From Apricaphanius iberus (taxonomy: Eukaryota > Chordata > Actinopteri > Cyprinodontiformes > Aphaniidae): a DNA stretch of 64,000 bases. Below are positions 37,191 to 47,200 of this stretch, piece after piece. The translations under genes were made by a program, and so were the position numbers. The stretch lies in the NCBI GenBank assembly GCA_028564705.1, contig JAPXFQ010000113.1, forward strand, positions 1,116,001-1,180,000, in the 5' to 3' direction. Position 1 is the first letter of the stretch. Every line of letters starts with the position of its first letter. The notes under the pieces are model-generated. The model saw nothing but the letters and a program-made list of their open reading frames with translations, was not told where the DNA came from and ran no database searches.

Positions 37191-37791
37191 TATTTATGAT
37201 TTTTTAAATTTGTGTTTTCTAGAATAAAATTAAGGTTTTTCCTGCTCCCGCTACATTAAAAATCGTGTAGTGACATCACCACAATTATAAGCTCTGATTG
37301 GTTAACGCGCCGCTTTAGTGAGCACCGACAAAAGTTCAACTAGCTGACCTTCTGCGTTGCTGGCTTTATGGTTCATTCACACCGCAGGCTTTGTCAGCGT
37401 CAGCAACGTCAAGATTACATGTTAAGTCTATGGCGGAGGCCGTTGGAAAGGGGGCGTCACAGACTCGCTTAGTGAGCTTTGGCTCCGTCAACTTTTCAAG
37501 CTTTTCCTGCTTTTCAAGCTTCAAAGCTCATAAAGCCAGCAGTGCAGAAGTTCAGCTAGTTGAACTTTTGACAGTGCCGACGGCCCTGAAGCGGCGCGTT
37601 AACCAATCAGAGTTTATAATTGTAGCGATGTCACTACACGTATTTCGAAAGTAGCGGGAGCAGGAAAAACCTAAATTTTAAGTCTAGAAAACGCAGATTT
37701 AAAAAATCATAAATAGCACTTACCGAAGACAGATAGACAGGCGCTTTTCGGGAGGAACAGAGAATCTGTAGTTGGTGTCCTGGTAGGAGAT

Positions 37792-38028
37792 TTAAGCTCT
37801 GATGCGGCCCAGGAGGTCGTCTAACTGGGCGCGGGACAGACAGAAGTACCACAGAAAGTGAACCTCATCCATACGTAGCTCCTGGAGCAAATGGTTAAAC
37901 TCCCCAAACTCAGAACGCATCCGTAGAATAGGGTGAATCCACAAACCGCGCTGATGTTGCCGAAGTCGACGTTGTCTAGCTTTATTTAGCAAATAAAGCC
38001 AAGGCACTCTCTCTATACTATAGTTCAT
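37792..38028 (-). pseudogene. Harbinger transposase N-terminal exon, minus-strand copy
   Basis: The inverted partner of the copy at 36894-37190. It reads YSIERVPWLYLLNKARQRRL, then LWIHPILRMRSEFGEFNHLL, ELRMDEVHFLWYFCLSRAQL and DDLLGRIRA before a stop. It keeps the frame longer than the plus copy through YFCLSRAQLDDLLGRI, and has the same intron donor further on (complement of about 37720-37727). The start Met is decayed. No DDE domain follows. Not functional. Confidence 0.75.
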
Positions 38029-38462
38029 AGTTCAGAATGTCCGTCAACAGAAGAAGCCCCGCCCATGTGCTCTTTTTGACTCTGAATTGGCAGACTTTGT
38101 AAGCTTCAACATAGAAGCGTCAAACTAGATGCTTTGTGAGCACAGCCTGACGCTGACAAAGCCCTTGGTCTGAATGCAGCATAAGATTGTCTTTTATAAC
38201 TCAGCTTTATTGATGGCTGATAACATGCAACACACTGGGACTACAACCGGCTTCAGTATAAAACATCTTCCTGCCATAAAACATGCTACTGCCTTAGGCT
38301 GCTGTAAACAGTCATGGGTTCAATCAGTGATAACCATTCCTGGAGATCTTCTATCCTCCACTTTTTGGATATATGCTGATGAGGGAATTCAGATATTGGA
38401 TTCAGATGTGTTGGAGAAGATATGCATCCATATGTCGGAGGACAGAAGATTTCTTGAGGATT

Positions 38463-38500
38463 TGGATGGATGGATGGATGGATAGATAGATAGCTAGATA
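38463..38500 (+). repeat. (GGAT)n/(AGAT)n microsatellite
   Basis: Five or so GGAT units running into GATA units, then AGCTAGATA. Plain simple repeat in the intergenic region; it could equally be the tail of a lost LINE fragment. Confidence 0.8.
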
Positions 38501-38767
38501 CTAGGAGCCGTATATATAAACACACACATATGTAGTGTCAGCTGGTTAAGGTGGCCCTGATGGCAGCCTCATTTCTGTCAGTGTGCCCCAGGGTATCTGT
38601 GGCTACATTGTAGCTTGGCACCATCAGTGAGTGAATGACTCAATTTAGTGTAATGCGCCTTGTTGTCATCTTTATAAAAAGTTACTCTTGGTTCGAAGAT
38701 CAGATTAGGAAGCACCAAAAGAGGGCATCTTTGTCATTTTATTTTGTAGTAGCCTAATCCTCTACTG

Positions 38768-38938
38768 CAGTGTTTTCCGCCCTACATGTTTTAGACTTTT
38801 CCCTGCTTCAGCACACCTGATTTCAATGGCTGATCAACATGCTGCTGCTGCTGCTGCTGAACTGTACTCATTTGAAGCAGGGAAACATCTATAACATGCA
38901 GGACAGTGCGCCTTGAGGACCAGGGTCTGGAAGCACTG
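38768..38938. mobile_element. 171-bp palindromic hAT MITE with perfect target duplication
   Basis: Flanked by CTCTACTG at 38760-38767 and 38939-38946. The ends are CAGTGTTTTCC and the complement CAGTGCTTCC; most of the element is an imperfect palindrome (CATGTTTTAGACTTTTCCCT against CATGTTATAGATGTTTCCCT). The centre holds six CTG triplets. Its size and structure match a hAT-mobilised MITE common in fish. Confidence 0.88.
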
Positions 38939-39868
38939 CTCTACTGACAACCTTTGCAGCATGTTGCTTTAAAAAGGGATATCTATAGTATGTATGTACT
39001 GTACATGATGGTGTGGTGCAGAAATACACATCTTATACTGCTGTTATTGTATAAAACGCATAATTTTAGGAGTGTGGAGATTTGTCTTTATGTGGTTTAA
39101 GTGAACATATTTTGGAAATAAAGTGAACTCTAAGCTCTACCTTAAGCTCTAAACTAGAAAAAGTGAATCACCCACTGATAGCTCCACTTCCTGCTTCATC
39201 ACATAGTGAAAGGTTTTCTTCTGATGTCTAGAATTAGTTTCAGATGATAATTTAAAGCCTAAATACAAAACTGGTTTAGCCAAGATAAAGTGAGCAAAAA
39301 AAATTATTTTTTTTTAATTCAGCGCCACACCAAACTCAGGGCCTCTCAAATACTAAGCAAATGCTTTATTAATTAAGCTAATTGTGCTAATGCAGCTCAT
39401 TTCCCAAACACAAGACTAAGGGTGTTTATGAGTATTAAACCTATCTACCTCAGAGACGATCAGCATTGTGGACACAATTCTGAATTGCTCTGTGAAGAGA
39501 CTTTGGTTAGAACCTCAAACCCAATATTTGTAACATCTTTTGCTTCACAGTGGACTCTACACAATAATCAATGAGGCTTTATCTATTTAAGACAAAAATT
39601 AAGCTTTTTAAAAAAGGATCTCAAACTTTGAATAATATTTGCATTATCATGCAGTTATTCTAGCACTGCTAGTTGAATGCAGATGTTAATTTAGCCAGAA
39701 GTTCCTCTGGGCCTGGCAATAGAAGCCTGAGGATGGGTTTGAGGTGAGAGCACCGTCTGTATTGCATCTGTCCTTCTTTTAATAAAAATAATACGGTTTT
39801 CTTCTTAAGAACTTTACATTTAATCATTTTTTAGAAACCACTATAACACTCTTTCTGAATATACTGTA

Positions 39869-41350
39869 CACTGAACAACAATAGAAACACAACCCTTTTG
39901 TTTTTGCTCCCATTATTTGAGATGAACTCAAAGATCTGAAACATTTTCTACTAACAAAAAATAATAATTTCTCAAATATTGTTCAAAAATCTGTCTAAAT
40001 CTCTGATATTGAGCACTTCTCCTTTGCTGAGATAATCCATCCCCTATCACAGGTGTGCCATATCAAGATGCTGATTTGACAGCAGGATTATTGCACAGGT
40101 GTGCCTTAGACTGGCCACAAGAAAAGGCCACCCTGAAATGGTCACTTTTATCACACAGCACAATGTCACAGATGTCACAAGTTTTGAGGGAGTGTGCAAT
40201 TGGCATGCTGACAGCAGGAATGTCCACTAGAGCTGTTGCTCATGAATCGAATGTTCATTTCTCTACCATAAGCCCTCTCCAAAGGCATTTCCGAGAATTT
40301 GGCAGTACATCCAACCCGCCTCACAACCGTAGACCACATTTAGCCGCACCAGCCCAGGACCTCAAAATCCAGCATGTGCACTTCCAAGATCGTCTGAGAC
40401 CAGCCAGCCGGACAGCTGCTGAGACAATCGGTTTGCATAACCAAATAAATTCTCCACAAACTGTCAGAAACAGTCTCAGGGAGGCTCATCTGCACACTCG
40501 TCGTCCTCATCAGGGTGTAAACCTGACTCCTGTTTGCCATCGTAACCAACTTGAGTGGGCAAGTGCTCACATGCGATGAGATCTGGCGGAGGAAACCCAG
40601 CAGACAGCGTGTGTTGCGTCATGTTGGTGAGTGGTTTTCTGATGTTAATATTGTGTGGCCCATGGTTGCGGTGGGGTTATGGTATGGCCAGGCGTACGTT
40701 ACGGACGAAGAAGACAGATGCATTTTATTGATGGCATTTTGAATGCACAGAGATACCATGATAAGATCTTGAGGCCCATTGCAGTGTCATACATCCAACA
40801 ACATCACCTCATGTTGCAGCATAATAGTGCACGGCCCCACGTTGCAAGGATCTGTTCACAATTCTTAATAGCTGAAAACATCCCAGTTCTTGCATGGGCA
40901 ACATACTCACCGGACATGTCACCTATTGAGCATGTTTGGGATGCTATAGATCAGCGTATACAAAAGTGTGTTCCAGTTCCTGCCAATATCCAGCAGCTTC
41001 ACGCAGCCATTGAAGAGTGGACCCACTGGCCACATTCGACAACCTGATCAACTCTATGCTGTAGAGATGTTTTGCACTGTATGATGCAAATGGTGGTTGT
41101 ACCAGATACTGACTGGTTTTCTGAGTCCCCAGAGGCACACATAAGGCACACCTGTGCAACAATCATGCTGTCTAATCAGCATCTTGATATGGCACACCAG
41201 TGAGGTGGGATGGATTATCTCAGCAAAAGAGAAGTGCTCACTATCACAGATTTAGACAGATTTGTAAACAATATTTGAGATAAATGGTTATGTTGTGCAT
41301 ATAGAAAATGTTTTACATCTTGGAGTTCATCTCATAAAAAAATTTCAGTG
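39869..41350 (+). mobile_element. nearly full-length Tc1-like transposon, inactive
   Basis: A 1482-bp element starting after a TA (39867-39868) with CACTGAACAACAATAG and ending TTCAGTG at 41350. Long inverted repeats of about 200 bases are present: TTGAGATGAACTCAAAGATC near 39918 pairs with the complement of 41305-41335, and AGATAATCCATCCC at 40030 pairs with 41208-41221. About 40 bases just inside the right end are deleted, and the right-hand TA has changed to TC. The transposase gene inside is broken. It lies in the intergenic region between c8orf34 and prex2. Confidence 0.88.
40163..41112 (+). pseudogene. Tc1-like DD34E transposase pseudogene
   Basis: Starts MSQMSQVLRECAIGMLTAGM, with the paired-like helix-turn-helix (STRAVAHESNVHFSTI...) and a second helix region up to LEWASAHMR. 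There about 45 bases are missing, which removes the first catalytic Asp (the usual FTDESRF segment) and shifts the frame. The frame resumes at MAHGCGGVMVWPGVRYG. The second catalytic Asp is replaced by Asn (MLQHNSARPH, 40823-40825). The Glu is kept in SPIEHVWD (40928-40930), 34 residues later. A TAG lies near the C-terminus before the original stop at about 41110. It cannot be active. Confidence 0.88.
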
Positions 41351-43139
41351 TCAACTGTCTGATATTCAGCATGTTTTATTTTAAACAAATACTCACAAAG
41401 GAAGGAATAGAAAGATAAAGCATTTTCTAAAAGCAAGATAAGGATTTACTACAATTTGTGCCATTTCGATTCTCTTTGCATATTTCCAGGGAAAAAAGTA
41501 CATTACATTTCAGAAGGTCCACAATGAAACAGTTTGTTTTTAAATCTATTGTGGAAATTGTCTCTTACCCTTTTAGATATTTTTATTATTTATTTAATTC
41601 AATTTATTTGTTTAGGTTTTTCATATTATTTTTCCCCATAGAAGACAGGCAAATGCTAAAATCTAACAACACTCACCAAAATAAAGAAAAAAAAAGACCC
41701 ACAAAGGAAGATGCCAGGGGTCTGTGAGGATTTTGGTCCTTGAACAAGAACAACACAGCAATTTCTGTTATAGTTAATCAGCTTTAATAGGTTTGCAAAT
41801 GTGTGAATGAAATATGGATAAAAATCCTTCATTTTTAATACAGATGGATATAGAAACTCTACAACAGCGTATTGATAGGTTTTAAATACCTATTCTTGTT
41901 TGGACAGGGGATGAACTACATCCAATTAAAAGACACAGACTGTTTAATACTGAGTGCTGTCTGTATGAAAAAAAGTTCTATCTTTATAAATCTAACTTTA
42001 TAATACTGACAAATCATTGAGTCTTAATGTACATGCATCATGTACAGACACCCAAATTCAGTAAGAAACAGCAAAATGACACCGTCAACGGGTTTAACTG
42101 ACTATGCATTATAACATCATGTCACAACTTTCTTTTTCAAGCAATACAGAAAGAAGTGAGAAAGCAAGTAAAACAAACTGAATAGGACCGATAAGCATTT
42201 GATGAACAAGAAAAAATGTCATGTTTCATAAGCCCCTTTCAAACAGGCCATGAAAAACGACCGGACTATGTCTGTTATACTTCTGAGTCTGAAAGCAAAC
42301 ATGCTGACTCTGTGCAGATAACTTTGAAGACCTAGTAATAAGAGCATTGTCACTAGTCGTGGTAGGGTGTTTGCATGTGGAATATCAGGTAACGTCCTGG
42401 ACAAGGGGCTTGGGGGACAGGGAAAGCTGTGAGTGCCCAAACTGATGACATATATATAGTATAGATCAAAGGCTGGTTCACACTCCTTTCATTTTGCTTC
42501 CATTTTCCGTTCAGCTTTGTCTCTTAAGTGTATGTGTGCAGAATTGCACACAAAAGACAAGCACTGGGAGGAGTTCTGCTGTTTGGTTGGCCCTCTTTGC
42601 AAGAATGACTTTGTTTGGAGAAATTATATATTTACACCCGCCGCACTGTTTATGTCATATCCAGATACAGTCCTTCAGACATTCATCAGGATTCTCTGCT
42701 ACATTTCTTGCTGTAACAAAAGCAGCCAAACGTTTGCTGGCACAACTTCACCCATTTGCAAGATGCACAGAGAAGACCAAAAGTTGAGTGGAACAGAGGC
42801 TCTGGTAACTCTTTTAGATATTTTTATTATTATTATTTTCAATCATTTTGTGTATTTTCATGCCTAATTTTAGTCTCTCAAAGCCTTGATATTTCATTTT
42901 CTATGAAAGAGAAACAAACAGAGGGGAATAATTGGGAAGTGAAAGGCATGGTCACCGTCACATAATTAGTAAAGATTCAGAAGCGGAAAGCATCATAGTT
43001 GCTAAAACCATCCTTCAAGCTCTGAACATTTTCACATAGCTCAGTGATAACATTAATCAGAGAAGCAACCAAGGTGCTGGTTGTAATTTTATAGATGCAG
43101 AGATCCACAGCTCAGGTGAGAAAATCTGTTACCAGGACA

Positions 43140-43915
43140 ACTATTGGACGTTCATACTACTCTGGCCTCACGAAACTGTTAAAAAGAAGGTCATGACTGA
43201 AAACAAGAACACGGTAAGCTGTAAAAAACTAAAACCTCTTTGAATACAGCATCCCCATGGTTAAATGGTGTTGGCAGCATCAAGCTGTTGGGATGGTGTT
43301 CTTCAGCAGGGATAGAAAAGCTAAAACTGTGCTAAAAACAAAGTAATCATGGAAGAAAAGCTGCATAAGAATTGAGACTGTAGCAATCATTTACCTTCCA
43401 ACAGAACAACAATCCAAAACATATAGGCAGAGCTACGATGGATTAGCTTTGATCAAAGCATATGTATATGTTGGAATTGTCAAAGTCAAAGACCCAAAGC
43501 AAATCTAGAATATTTTGCAAAACTTGAAAATTGATCTAAACAGACAGTATCCATCCAGTCAGACTGAGCTTAATCTGTTTTCCACCAATGAATGGAGTAA
43601 CATTTTAGCTTCTAAATCTGCCAAGCAGGCGAAATACACCAAAAAAACTCAAAGCTCTAGTTGGTGCAAAAAAGTGATTCTAACTAACTTTTACTTTGGG
43701 CTGAACACAAATACTCTCAGAACATTTGAGATATTTTCTTTCTGAAAGAAAAAAAACAAAAAAAAATTTCCACTTTCCAAAATTTCACAAATTCTGTCTT
43801 ACTTTGTGTTTGTCTATTACAAATAATCTCAATAAAATACATTGGTTTGTGGTTGTAACGTGACAAAACTTGATAAAGTTTGAGGAGTATGAATACATTT
43901 GCACAGCACTTTAAA
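43140..43915 (+). mobile_element. degraded Tc1-like element, family A, right end kept
   Basis: Plus-strand transposase remnants (GGTGTTGGCAGCATCAAGCT, TTCTTCAGCAGGGATAGAAA, CTTCCAACAGAACAACAATC, GTCAGACTGAGCTTAATCTG) run into the 3' flank and then the terminal repeat GGTTTGTGGTTGTAACGTGA ... GTATGAATACATTTGCACAG at 43845-43908. Frames are broken by indels. It lies just past the prex2 3' end, on the opposite strand. The left end is not identifiable. Confidence 0.7.
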
Positions 43916-43979
43916 TATGATTCAAACTAACATGAAAATAAAATATCTTCCACAAAAACATTAGAAGAGAGTTACGTGA

Positions 43980-44236
43980 CAGGATTTATTTTCTTGCATT
44001 CTTACTGAGACCCAATATCTCTTTTGATACAATATACATTTAAAAAAATATGTGTATAAAGTACAACAGTAAAAGTATAAAGCATTAAAATACTATTTAA
44101 AACTTTATTTACATTATAGGCAGCCAGAGTGGACTTATAAAAGGCAACGTTTTCAGCTAGATTAACATGCTGGTGGAGGGAGAAGTTTGATTGCTGAACT
44201 TGAAGAATGTTTCAGCATGTTCTTCACTGCAGAACA
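43980..44236 (-). other. prex2: prex2 3' UTR, with two candidate poly(A) signals
   Basis: Directly follows the prex2 stop codon on the minus strand. AATAAA occurs at the complement of 44104-44109 (about 130 bases past the stop) and at 43985-43990. Which is used, or whether a longer UTR exists, cannot be told; both hexamers are frequent by chance in AT-rich DNA. Confidence 0.45.
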
Positions 44237-44282
44237 TTATGGATCTCCATCTGGAGGTGGAGGCTGGCACAGCTTGTACAAC
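44237..44282 (-). CDS. prex2: prex2 terminal coding exon with stop
   Basis: After the acceptor CTGATCAG, one base completes an Arg codon and 14 codons follow, [14 protein letters not shown], then TAA at 44237-44239. The LYKLC plus poly-Pro ending is the expected C-terminal signature of P-Rex proteins as I remember them. 3' UTR follows. Confidence 0.88.
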
Positions 44283-47200
44283 CTGATCAGAGAAACACAT
44301 ATAGGATGTGACACATGGTTAAATTCAACACGCAGCGCCGTAAGGCAATTTAAACACATGCAGAAACAGCAAGGAGTGATATGCTGAGTGGTTTCACATC
44401 CGTGGGCCAAGCAGCTGTAGGGATTTCATAGAACCATGAATTTCAATGGTGTCTTCTGTAGTTTTATTAATCATCAATGGTAAGTATTTACGTCTTGATG
44501 AGGCTAATTTCATAAAACCACAGGATGAACCAATCTGAGCAAGAATAATGATTTAAACTTTCCAGCAAAAACCTTAACTCCAAAAAATATGACAGAAATG
44601 TACACTGCTCACATCTAAAGCACCACCTGTCCTATTACTTAGCTGAGTTCCTAAATTTTGACTAAAGGGTTCAAAAGGGCAACGTATCTCCACATTATTT
44701 ATTGTAGCTAAATGGTACAATACATACAAAGGGTGGCTGTGACAGATCGCTGCAGCCTAATTACTGATATAAAAAGAGCGCATGTAGGGAGAATCGAACA
44801 GACAAGCCGTCGTTAAGAGAGTGTTGTTGAATTCTAATCCCTTCAATTGGAAAAATGTTCTCTGATTTCAAAACTGGTTGAAGTGGAGCTTCAGGCTCCA
44901 TAACGCACAGGCGGAACACAGTTCAGCTCCTTGTGGAGCGTTGAGGCCACAGCAGATGAAATGTTCATAATACAGGTAGTTTATTAATCTGCCTGATGAA
45001 TGATGGCACAATGTGGATTCTCTGTTCAGTTAGTTTGGATTGACTATTAACTACAATACATAAAAATGAACTACTAGATATGTTATCATTTAAAAAAATT
45101 AAAGGGTAAAAATGTATTATGACTGGATGTTTTTGGCCCCAATCATTCAAAATGACCCACATGAAAGAGTTGTAGCACAGCCACTGATACAAATACTTTT
45201 CTTTTTTCACACTTCTAACAGACCTGAAAAACAGATATTCAGGTTTGTACAGACCAATTTGTAATCTCTAAACTTAGCTAAATTTAACAGATGCCTCAGA
45301 TACAGTATATAAAATACTGATCTTGATGGACAGACAGGGCACAGGCAAACATGTTTTTACCTTGGAACTGATGAAGGTGTTCGATCTCTCACTCCCAGAT
45401 TTTTGGCAGAATTCTGAACTCTCGCGCCCTGAAAGAAAATAAAAACACATCACTTTTGATTATGTCACAAGCCAGCACTGACCAGCCAATAATAGACTCT
45501 ACAAATAAAAATATTGAACAATAAGAAAACTAAGACATTGTTTTTCCTTACTGTGCATTCCTTTGCCAACAGCGTGCGCCAACAAGTAATGATGGTAATT
45601 CAGCATATATTTATTCCATTCTTTTTATTCTCTTTTTCCATATGCTGCATTTCTAAAAAGAAAATATTTATTTGCATAAACAGCAACCTGTCTACTTTAC
45701 CAGTTCACCTGATAATAAGTCTACAACATTTTTTTTTGGCTTTCCTTGTTCAACAGATTGGCTTTTCTTTCGTTTTAAATTCAGAAACACAAGATCCACA
45801 GATAGTTAGAATGTGTTAGGTGCAGCTTTTAGACACCACTTTGGCTAATGTACATCACTAGCACTAGTTTCTGTTAAGTGAGATGCTTTTTTCCCTGGTG
45901 AGACTGCTTACTTACAGGCATGACAGTCAGAGAACAGCAAGCAAAAGTATATAAATTCTAAGCTTAACAGTTTCCTATGAATATTGTATGACAGAATGTA
46001 AATGTATTGCTGTGAATGAGGACACAGAGGATTTGAAATTATTGCTATGGGCAGTGCATTTGTTCTTTTTCTTACAATCAAAGCAATACAGTACAGGCAG
46101 AAAAAAGCCTTAAGAAAACAAGTTGTAAGGAATTTGCAAGATTAATAGGGGTTCCTGTGGGTGCTGGTGTTTTGCAGAGCTTTTTTATGCTCAGTCAGGA
46201 GCATGTCGTGTTTTTTGTTTTTTTTTATAAGGTCCCTGTAGTTTCCTGGCTATGTGCAGAGTCTGCAGATATACCCCTACAGAGTTGCAAGAAACAATTT
46301 TCAATTTTTAGTAGCGAGAAGAACACCTGCACCTTCAGATACTCCCTCTTTGCGTATGTGCATAAGCATAAGCAGAAAGAAACACACTGTCCAGACTTCC
46401 TTTAGGGAAATCATCAGCGTTTTAGTAGACCGAGAGTATCCGGCCAAAAGTGCATTAGCTGACCTCTCAATTACAACTCTGACTGTCAGCCCAGATTTAG
46501 GTCTAGACAACATGATAGCATCAGCAATTATTCGATTCCTATCACAGTCATCCATTCCAAGACCTCCAGTCAGAGATGTCCTCTAATGTCACTGACGGAC
46601 ACAAGTCCCCATAAACATCTGTATTTTATTTATTTATGTAATTCATTTATTTTGTAATTTTTAATTTAAAAAGTGTCACACTTAAAAACGCAGTGGATGG
46701 AATAGGAAGTCAGGATGAACAATTAAAAATGAAATGCAATTTGTTATATCTTTCACAGGTTTTTTACATATTTGCTTCAAGTCTAGCAAACGCGCGCCAC
46801 TATTACATATTTTAAGTCACAGCACTGTTTATAGCCTGAGCCAGGAAATGATACTGAGGTATACCAAAAGTGCAATGATGGTTTTCAAAATAGACACAAA
46901 TTTAATTAGGCCTATTGGACTATGAATTTCAGATGTCTTGAAAGCCACATGAAAATAAATATTGTTTACCTAAGAGTTTCTCCTTGCATTTTTAAGGTTC
47001 ATTTATCTCTTTAACATGTTTTAAATGCAACAAAACTGCGATAAAAGTAAATATGCCATACACTGCAGTGAGTTAAAGTTGGAGTTTCTGAGCACAGAAC
47101 GACCAGGGTTACCAAGGACGCCCGTATGTTTTTGTTGCGCATTCTTCTTTTTGGGCGAGCATCTCCTCACTTCAGGGTATTTCTTCTTCGTAGTTCCAAA

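Larger units (their letters stand above)
36587..38183. mobile_element. PIF/Harbinger cluster: inverted pair of transposase-bearing copies
   Basis: The outer ends share GCTGCATTCAGACCAAGGGC (left, 36590; complement at right, to about 38182). Inner ends at 36746 and 37375 instead read GTTCATTCAGACCGCAGG or GTTCATTCACACCGCAGG. Arm 36746-37374 (plus) and arm about 37510-38180 (minus) are near-complementary over more than 600 bases and each carries a transposase N-terminus. Terminal pieces of the opposite (right) end lie at 36587-36744 and 37375-37510. The simplest reading is one element inserted into, or partly duplicated within, another of the same family, giving a large palindrome. It starts about 270 bases beyond the c8orf34 promoter region. 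A MITE of the family is at 7026-7476. Confidence 0.8.

Noticed and set aside
9017..42260. Shared 24-base string (CCTTTCAAACAGGCCATG...) at about 9020 and 42233
   Set aside because: Similarity stops after this string; probably two fragments of a repeat, but the ends could not be defined.
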